Source: Hexactinellida sp. DTS-2022
Lineage: Eukaryota; Porifera; Hexactinellida
Reading direction: 5' to 3'
Assembly (NCBI GenBank): GCA_028753945.1
Contig: JAPNXP010000009.1
Coordinates: 2,790,001-2,854,000 of the forward strand
Length of the DNA stretch: 64,000 nt
The position numbers were made by a program, and so were the translations under genes. Positions 57,364 through 64,000 of the stretch are shown here, piece by piece (positions within the stretch are counted from its first letter, which is position 1; the number at the start of each line of letters is the position of its first letter). The notes beneath the pieces are model-generated. The model had not been told where the DNA came from. It did not search any database and saw only the letters and a list, made by a program, of their open reading frames with translations.

Positions 57364-57637
57364 GTAAGTATAGTTTTATTAAGGTATTATACTAATATGT
57401 CAACAAATATGTTTTCTACGTCAGATTTATACGTTTAAATTTAGTAAACTTAAACTTCTACTTAAATTAGTCAAAAGTCTAAACACAACGACTTAGTTCA
57501 TGCTAAGTTTACTTAATTCTCAAAACTAATCCGAAAACTTAATTTTTGATTAAACTTGAACTTGAACTCATCTAAACTGAGTCTTGAGTTATATTTACAT
57601 AAATTCTCTAAACTCAACTCAGACAAATTTTCAGTAC
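57364..57637. other. Intronic DNA after the USP25/28-like exon
   Basis: TTTAAACTTA / TAAGTTTAAA-like strings recur at 57430-57610. Nothing else is recognised. Confidence 0.4.
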
Positions 57638-57815
57638 AGTGGATTCCGGTTATAAACACATCGTCGGGACCTGCACTTAAACTTAATGTGCTTATAACTG
57701 GCATGTTCTTATATCAGGCATAAGTTATATAGGGTATATGACAACCGTTTCCCAACATAGTGTAGTATATCCGATATGTTTTTATAACCGGTGTGCTTAT
57801 GTCGAACATCTACTA
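57638..57815. mobile_element. Pogo-like MITE, GCCGGTTATAAG family, copy 2
   Basis: It follows TA and starts CAGTGGATTCCGGTTATAAA. It is colinear with 6572-6729 and ends near GTCGAACATCTACTA. Confidence 0.7.
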
Positions 57816-58109
57816 TATAAAATGACCATCAACTATTTATAATTAATTTCCATGCTACCTATATACATACTCTTTGAACTAAGTGTATATAATTTTCCTC
57901 AAATGTATATAAATTTGTAATGGAATTTCAAGCCAGAATTATATACAAACCCAAATTAAGATATCAGCGAGTAGTGTTTCTATACTACTAAATATTGTGA
58001 GCACATTGGCCAAAAATATAAATTATCGTTGAATAGGAATTTTACATATCTTAGGCACTACAGCAACCGGCCAAAAGTATTTGAACAACAATAATTTGTA
58101 TTCATACAT

Positions 58110-58992
58110 TCAAACGTCTAGAAGCCTAATAATAACTGTAGTTGCTTCAGAAATGTATACTAAGCATATTAGCAAAATATCTTCATTTTCTTGTAGTTCT
58201 TTTAGGCTCGAATTGTATTTATAGTTTATTTGTGGTCTCACCATTAAATGGCGCCTAAACAGCTTAACCACAAACCTCAGATGCTCAAAAGTGGTTCCAT
58301 CAAACTCGCGATGGTCGATTACCCCACATACAATAAATATAGCAATAGGAGGCATAGTTTAGCTTATAATACAAATTAGAAACTGGCCTTCTCGATGACA
58401 TATTTACCCGTATATCAAGTAGGCCATGCACCATTAAAATTTAAATTCAAAAATTTTGCTATTTTATTTAGTAATAGTACCTATTGTTGTATGTCAACAT
58501 CATTGTTGAATATATAATGAGAATGAATATATATAAACCAGCAATTATATACGTTTTATGGACGAAAATAGTAAGTTGTAACTAGGATACTACTTGTATT
58601 TTAGCATGTGGTTGCTTTATAATTTTTTAGAATTTTTAGAATGTCGTCATTTTGTGATTTAGTAGCCTTTGTTGTATGAGATATATCCCTATTTAGTATT
58701 CGTGTTATATAATTATTAGAAAGTAGCAAGAAAATGAAATTTATGACATTTGAATTTTTAAAAATTTACTATAGATTGTTACCGTCACCATGAAATGGCG
58801 CTTAAGCAGTTAACCACAATCTCAGATTCTCAGAAAGTGGTTCCATTGCACTCGCGATGGTTGATTACCCCATATACAATGCAAATAATAACAATAGGAG
58901 GCATAGTTTAGCTTAGAATGTAAATTACAAACTGGCATTCTCGTTTCATGACCTCCTCGGTGACATATTTAGCCGTATATTAAGTAGGCCAT
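58110..58992. mobile_element. Two P-like MITE arms or partial copies
   Basis: 58110-58436 matches the right arm of 52429-53226 and ends ATCAAGTAGGCCATG. 58490-58780 is the middle of the same family in inverse orientation. 58790-58992 again is a right arm ending ATTAAGTAGGCCATG. Left termini are missing, so this is a rearranged pair. Frames here are arm translations. Confidence 0.72.
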
Positions 58993-59388
58993 GAATGGTG
59001 TTATACTCATTAACTATACAATTAGCAAATTAAATATAAAATTTCTAATAATTGAGGCAATTTGAATATATAAATTCTGATTCAGATTTGAATACCTCAT
59101 GGTAGAATTACTCTAGGTGCATAATTTCTCAGTACACTATTATTTATCAGTGATAGATATTGCCACATTCCTATTTGGGCCCTTTGCCACAAGTGGCAAG
59201 TGGAACGGACACTTGTGCCACTTCAAGGATATTGGATAAAAATTACCTAAAACTCCTTGTTAGTATGGATTTATACCATAGCAAGATATTGAAGTCATTT
59301 CAAAGTAGTTTAAAGATCCGTTAATACACTATAAGAAGCATGTGTTAAAATATTTTTGGTAGGTTTGTAATTCGAAAACAGTGGAGTC

Positions 59389-59954
59389 TCCGATATGACG
59401 GACACGTTGGGGACAAGGCTTTTGTCCGTTGTTGAGAGATGTCCGATTCTCGGGTACTAGTCCTTATTTATATTAAATCAGCCAATATACATCATTTTGA
59501 TTGCAGCTTTAAATGTACTAAGGTTGAATAGTTACAAAATAAAGTTATATTTACTGATTGTATTTTAGAAATGGATCTACGATCCATCACGATGGATCCT
59601 ATTAACTATCTTTTTAATAGATAATATAAATAAGAAATAATGGGTTTGATTGTTAATGTATACTCAGCTAACTTACGATCCTATTTCCCTACATATTATC
59701 ATTAAATTTGTGATTCTCATGAAAATTATCAGAAGTAGTTTCCGGTTGTCCGTTCTTTGGAGAAAACTTTCTATTAAGACACACGATTCGGGCCATTTCC
59801 TTTGTTCGTTTTTCGGAATTCAGAGTTGTCCGCGTCCGCTTCTCGGAGACTGATTAACTATTACATGTATGTCGATTCATTCCGTTCCAGGAGGTTTGTC
59901 CATTGTAGAGGGGTTGTCCGCTTCTCGGAGTCTCCGTTTTGATAGACTCTACTG
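59389..59954. mobile_element. Pogo-like element, TCTCGGAGTCTCC ends
   Basis: It starts CAGTGGAGTCTCCGATATGA and ends near GGAGTCTCCGTTTTGATAG then ACTCTACTG, followed by TA. GTCCG.TTCTCGG motifs recur at 59400-59460 and 59825-59930. No transposase is visible. Confidence 0.65.
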
Positions 59955-60169
59955 TATATCAAACCAGTGGCGGTCGCAGGATCTGATCAGCCCGGGACAG
60001 GGGCGGGCTACGATTAAGCCCCCGGGGCATGTTTTGCTTTATGTTCTAAGGAACAGTGATTCTACATCACAAACGTCCAACTGGATGAAAACCACCCTTA
60101 ATACCATGGATCACCCTAAAGTACTTACGTAATCCCCACTCAGATTATATATACTAGTACAGGGGTTCC

Positions 60170-60286
60170 CAACCTTTTCTCAGGCGCGTATCCCTTATAT
60201 ACAAATGTAGGGGATACGCGTACCCCCTCCCATTAACAGTAATGTAGCCTTTTTAACTTCAACGTATCCTAGGTTGGGAACCACTG
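60170..60286. mobile_element. hAT-like MITE, CAGGGGTTCCCAACC ends
   Basis: The ends CAGGGGTTCCCAACC and GGTTGGGAACCACTG are inverted. It is 117 bp. A GGATACGCG motif is repeated in both orientations. The duplication is not clear. Confidence 0.75.
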
Positions 60287-60348
60287 CACTGTATTAGTAG
60301 TTTGGAATACGATTTTCATATAATCATTCCTTTCTATAATGTTAATTG

Positions 60349-60568
60349 CATAGGCGTCGGATCCACCCGGCTACCCGGCACATTCCCAAAGTCCTAGACC
60401 GTGTAGAACGATGAAGCGTCCGGCTAACCCGGCCACCCGCCCGCATGCACTGATGCACATAAACCCTTGCATGAACTCGCAGCGAGACGCATGCCGTGAA
60501 CAAAGCGGCTGCTGAATCGATTGGGCCGGGCGGCCCGAAGTCTAGCGGGCACATTTCCGACGCCTATG
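60349..60568. mobile_element. GC-rich hAT MITE, CATAGGCGTCGGA ends
   Basis: A perfect 8-bp duplication GTTAATTG lies at 60341-60348 and 60569-60576. The ends are CATAGGCGTCGGATCC and TTTCCGACGCCTATG. It is 220 bp and clearly GC-rich. The minus-strand frame here is not credited. Confidence 0.93.
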
Positions 60569-60865
60569 GTTAATTGGTATGTATAAGTTTGGTAAATATA
60601 AAAACATCTAAGAACAGGTTTTTGATAGTCGCTTTTGTTCGATGAATTGAATTTACGAGGTTAAAGTTCAAAAGAATCAATCAATTAGAATATTCTAATT
60701 GATTAATATAACAATAGTAAATTCTACAAAAAGATTAGGATGGCAATTCAACCCGATGTTACCCGGGGGCGAAAAGCAACTCAGGACCCGGGGCCGGGGC
60801 AGAGTATACTAGATCCGGGGCATTTGCCCCGGTTGCCCCCCCCCTGGGACCGCCACTGTATCAAA

Positions 60866-61318
60866 CTAGCGCGCTTCGATTGCTAGGTCGCTTCGCGGGA
60901 GAACACAACCACACACGAACCGCTTCGCGGTTGGTGTGTGGTTTATGTAATTCTAGCATTGATTATAATGCTTAAATAGGCCTAAAATAGTCAAATTTAG
61001 CAATGTGAATTTAGTGATTACGCCATCATTCGATAATGAGTCAGCATATTAGGAATCTGTTATGATCAACGCATGTTCTATTAAATTTTAAGATTTTATC
61101 TCTTATAGGGCAGAAATTATGTGCGATTAAGTGAATTTTAATGCTTCTCGAAATGTAATGACGTAATAACTTGTCCAGGTGTGAGAAATTGTCAGTGAAA
61201 ACCTCAACTTGTTGGCGGGTGCCAAAAGTTAGCCAAATATGCCAAAGTATCACATATGGAAACTTTCCAGTTTCTTCAATCAACTCGGAACATACAAACT
61301 AATATATACACACACACC
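60866..61318 (-). mobile_element. Non-autonomous Helitron family 1, minus copy
   Basis: It starts CTAGCGCGCTTCGATTGCTA, then the hairpin CGAACCGCTTCGCGGTTGG, and runs to CGGAACATACAAACTAATAT and an ACACAC tract. The 5' TC tip is not resolved. Confidence 0.8.
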
Positions 61319-61690
61319 CAGGTTGTATACGTAGTTCCATTTGTGTTTTTGATAATTCCAAAAATACAAAGTTTTTCACAAGGGATCGCGAAATTTGACC
61401 TACTTACAAAGTAAAATTAGGACCAACATGTTATCCGAAGTATGAATTTGACCTACGGCCTATTAAGAAATTGATCTACGGCCTACTACGAATTTGACCT
61501 ACATACTTATAAAGTAGTAAATTTCTTACAAGAATAGGAATTTGACTAAAGTATACTCCGAAGTATGAATTTGACCTACGGTACGTACCCACATTAATAA
61601 GACTTAGATAAACAAAGTGATTTTAAGTTACTTAGAATTAATCTTGACGCATTAGCATCTATTTGCTAATCTACACGTTATAACAACAAT
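61319..61690. repeat. GAATTTGACCTACGGCCTA tandem motifs
   Basis: GAATTTGACCTACGGCCTA-like units occur about five times between 61443 and 61580. They lie just outside the arm-like repeats of the MULE remnant. Confidence 0.55.
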
Positions 61691-61699
61691 AAACGGGAA

Positions 61700-63410
61700 A
61701 GCAGAATTCAATAGAAAACTGAAGTCGGATTTTCATAGAAAATGGAAGTAGGAAAATGATCCAAAGTGAAATGTAAAAAATTGTAATAGATCGAAAAGTT
61801 TTCCGATGTCGGAAAATGATCAAAAATGCTATTATACCAAATTTGGCTAAAAAGTGAACAAATAGGAATTTGATCGAAAAGTTTTCCGATGTCGGAAAAT
61901 GATCGAAAATCATTACTTGAAATTTTGTATTAGTTTGATAAACGTATTAGGTAAATGAAATTAGTCAAGTAAAGAAAATATACTTTAGATTGAAAATATT
62001 GAATAAATTCACTGGAAAATCTTCAGCAATATTATTCGTGCTAAATTGGTAGTAAAAACGGACATACTTTCGTTCCCATCAATCCAAGTTTTATAAAAGT
62101 AATTCTCAAGAGATTTCAGAAGTTCCAATTCAGTTAGCGTCAAATCTACGAACAATTTTTTATCGCGAATTATGTGGACGTAATATCCTCATCAAGTAGA
62201 AATGGAAGCGCCATCAATTAATGTACCCATTTCTTGAATGATTTGTTGGTTTTGTACAGCTTAGCGAGATCGATCTTTTGTACCTTATCATGAATAGCCT
62301 TTATATAGTGAAACCAACATCCACGATAGTGATATTCGAAAAACAGTTTTAAATGCATTGCGCGATGCCTTCTCAAAATCACACATTGCGATGGAAGGAT
62401 TGAATTCTGCAACAAGTTCGTGTAATGCTAATACTACTGCAGTATAAAGGTGTCCACTTTTAGAAGTCATCAGAATATGTAATGCTGGAATCGCATGCCT
62501 CTTGACCCTGTCAAAATCTGGTAGAATATTCGCGGAACTACATCGAAAGTGGCATCGAAGTGAATAATTTCGGCTTCCTTAAGCTTCAATAACATTAGAT
62601 CAGACGCAAATACTACCGCTTTTTCATCGCAATCCATAATTGTTAGTCTGTGGAATTTGGAGTAAGGAGAATTTATTAGGAGTTGGTCGAACTCTTCAGG
62701 AGATACCGGCAATTTAGGCAGGTGTGATCACCGTCTCTGGAACATCGTATTTTCAAGTGTTTTAAAAGTTTCAGTTGTTTTTGCAGCAGAAATCTCGGCA
62801 GTTCGTTTGATTCTGTTGGCTAATACAATACTATGAGATTTGTATTCCGATTCCGAATGATTGTGCGCTCTAGTTATATCCAAATGATTTACCAAGGTAC
62901 TGATTTTTGTCAATCCCTCACATGCATTTGGTCTAACGAGAGTGCACTTCAGATAAATTGTACCATTTAATTCCCGATTCTTTGTATAGCGATATCCTCC
63001 AGATATTTAATTAGTCGAATTCAATTTTTCCCCTCAACAATTGAAAAATTCATTTTGATTAAATTTATATATCATACTCTCAGTTGATGTCCAATATATA
63101 GTTATTTGATCAAAATGTACCTAGTACGTTCGCATACCAAAGTAAAAGTGCAAGCGTGATAAAACAACTGAATTTAATAACAATGCTTGTTATCATTTTG
63201 AAAATTTATACTAATTCACTCCAAAATACTCAAATTTCAATGGAAACCATTTTCGATCAAATTCCTACTTATTCACTTTTTAGTCAAATTTGGTATAATA
63301 GCATTTTCGATCATTTTAAGACATGGAAAACTATTCGATCAAATTCCTACACAACAAGTTTTCGATCAAAATCAGGCTACTGCAATAAAGATATTCAATG
63401 ATTACAATGT
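61700..63410 (-). mobile_element. FLYWCH-type MULE remnant
   Basis: Arm-like sequences at about 61780-61915 and 63240-63350 are inverted copies (CGATCATTTTC..., CTATTTGTTCACTTTTTAG). GATCGAAAAGTTTTCCGATG occurs twice in the left arm. Between them lies a decayed MULE transposase. The outer termini and duplication were not found. Confidence 0.65.
62215..63000 (-). pseudogene. FLYWCH/MULE transposase fragment
   Basis: On the minus strand: GGYRYTKNRELNGTIYLKC (about 62990-62935), then C..H.H with DITRAHNH, a FLYWCH zinc finger. This is followed by IHFDATFDVVPRIFYQILTG (about 62560), AVVLALHELVAEFNPSIAMC then DFEKA (about 62440-62370), GCWFHYIKAIHDKVQKIDLA (about 62320) and FKKWV. DATF and DFEKA carry candidate catalytic aspartates, and GCWFHY is the conserved C..H region. 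Three or more frameshifts separate the pieces. It is truncated after KKWV. Confidence 0.85.
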
Positions 63411-63419
63411 ACTATATGA

Positions 63420-64000
63420 TGTACAAAGTAAATAAGAATGAATTTACTATACCAAGAGAACTGCTAATTATTGAAAGATTTGCACAATAATCACTATTTC
63501 ACTGCGACTTACACATGGTTTCTGTTTATCTATAATATCTTTAAAAAGTTGCCCACAATTTTTTCATAAATTATCGTGACCACATGCAACTTGAACGAAA
63601 GTTCCTTGTTTGCTTTGGCAACATATTAATCAATATTAATAATTGCTTAATTTGCATCATTTTCATCATCATCACGCGATTCCTCATTCTTAGTTTCTGT
63701 ATTATTTATGGTCATATACTGTGCTGAATTCTGCTTCCCTATATTACCGATTGTGATTAATAATTAAAAGAGGTATTGCTGATTCGAATATATTCCATTC
63801 ATAATTCCATTCATAACTGAAAAATTCCGGTTCTCTTTTGTAAACAGTTTAAAGTCCTAAAACTTGCGCTTTCTTCCTTTTTTTCTTCTTTTGCACATTT
63901 TTGTTCAATTTTCTTCTTTTGCACACCCTACTTTTCTATTCTTGAAATGATACCAATGTCTAGCAGGATTTTTCCAAATTGTATTAATGAAAACTTCGGC
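63420..64000. other. No gene recognised
   Basis: AT-rich right edge with pyrimidine-rich tracts (63865-63935: CTTTTTTTCTTCTTTTGCAC repeated). No supported exon. Confidence 0.45.

Larger units (their letters stand above)
59965..60858. mobile_element. hAT element, CAGTGGCGGTCGCAGG ends, with nested MITEs
   Basis: A perfect 8-bp duplication TATCAAAC lies at 59957-59964 and 60859-60866. The ends are CAGTGGCGGTCGCAGG and CCTGGGACCGCCACTG. CCCGGGG motifs crowd both ends. It contains 60170-60286 and 60349-60568. It sits at the 3' edge of a minus-oriented Helitron. Confidence 0.93.

Noticed and set aside
60342-60554. 70-codon minus frame, GC-rich
   Set aside because: It lies wholly in a 220-bp hAT MITE with a perfect target duplication.
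1-64000. tRNA or rRNA genes
   Set aside because: No cloverleaf with A/B boxes or rRNA core sequence was noticed; a tRNAscan-SE and Infernal run would settle it.

Overview
The window is metazoan nuclear DNA: AT-rich, with GT-AG introns, very few long open frames, and a dense, nested load of DNA transposons. The phylum cannot be fixed from the sequence. The only host gene recognised is a plus-strand USP25/28-type ubiquitin-specific protease, whose exons lie at about 35580-35817, 42125-42491, 42842-42856 plus 46709-46796, about 49530-49615 and 57284-57363. Its introns are filled with transposons. Its more 5' exons were not found and its 3' end lies beyond what I could recognise.

The headline is a structurally complete P-element-like transposon (42857-46701) carrying an intact, one-intron, 991-codon THAP-type transposase. 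It lies inside a coding exon of the USP25/28-like gene and is flanked by a perfect 7-bp duplication GGTATTC. Three decayed relatives (18961-22243 +, 31664-35498 +, 38572-40897 -) and four complete non-autonomous derivatives with long inverted arms (48618-49459, 52429-53226, 55156-55738, 55750-56932) share termini of the type CATRGCC or CGTGACC. Nearly all are flanked by 7-bp duplications, whereas Drosophila P makes 8 bp.

Layout. 1-9200: MITEs and unannotated AT-rich DNA. 9200-9855: Helitron copies. 9856-16640: minus-strand ruin of a long multi-copy ORF family (HAFTGCDTVS motif) interrupted by a hAT MITE, a foldback element and a decayed ZMYM/TTF-type hAT transposase. 17274-18258: hairpin element with exactly symmetric 333-bp arms. 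18961-22243: P copy A. 22762-28891: Mutator-like element with long arms, a 9-bp duplication and a decayed transposase, itself invaded several times. 29843-30958: hAT element with nested insertions. 31664-35498: P copy B. 35580-57363: the USP25/28-like gene with Helitrons, P copies C and D, hAT MITEs and P MITEs in its introns. 57600-61320: MITEs, hAT elements and a Helitron. 61560-63420: FLYWCH/MULE transposase remnant.

Many insertions are dated relative to each other by nesting. Several have empty-site controls inside the window: the two arms of the Mutator-like element, an uninterrupted paralogue of the MITE hit by P copy B, and continuous protein homology across the hits in the 9856-16640 ORF. 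A second recurring theme is hAT MITEs whose interior is a degenerate reiteration of a short motif, a different motif in each family.
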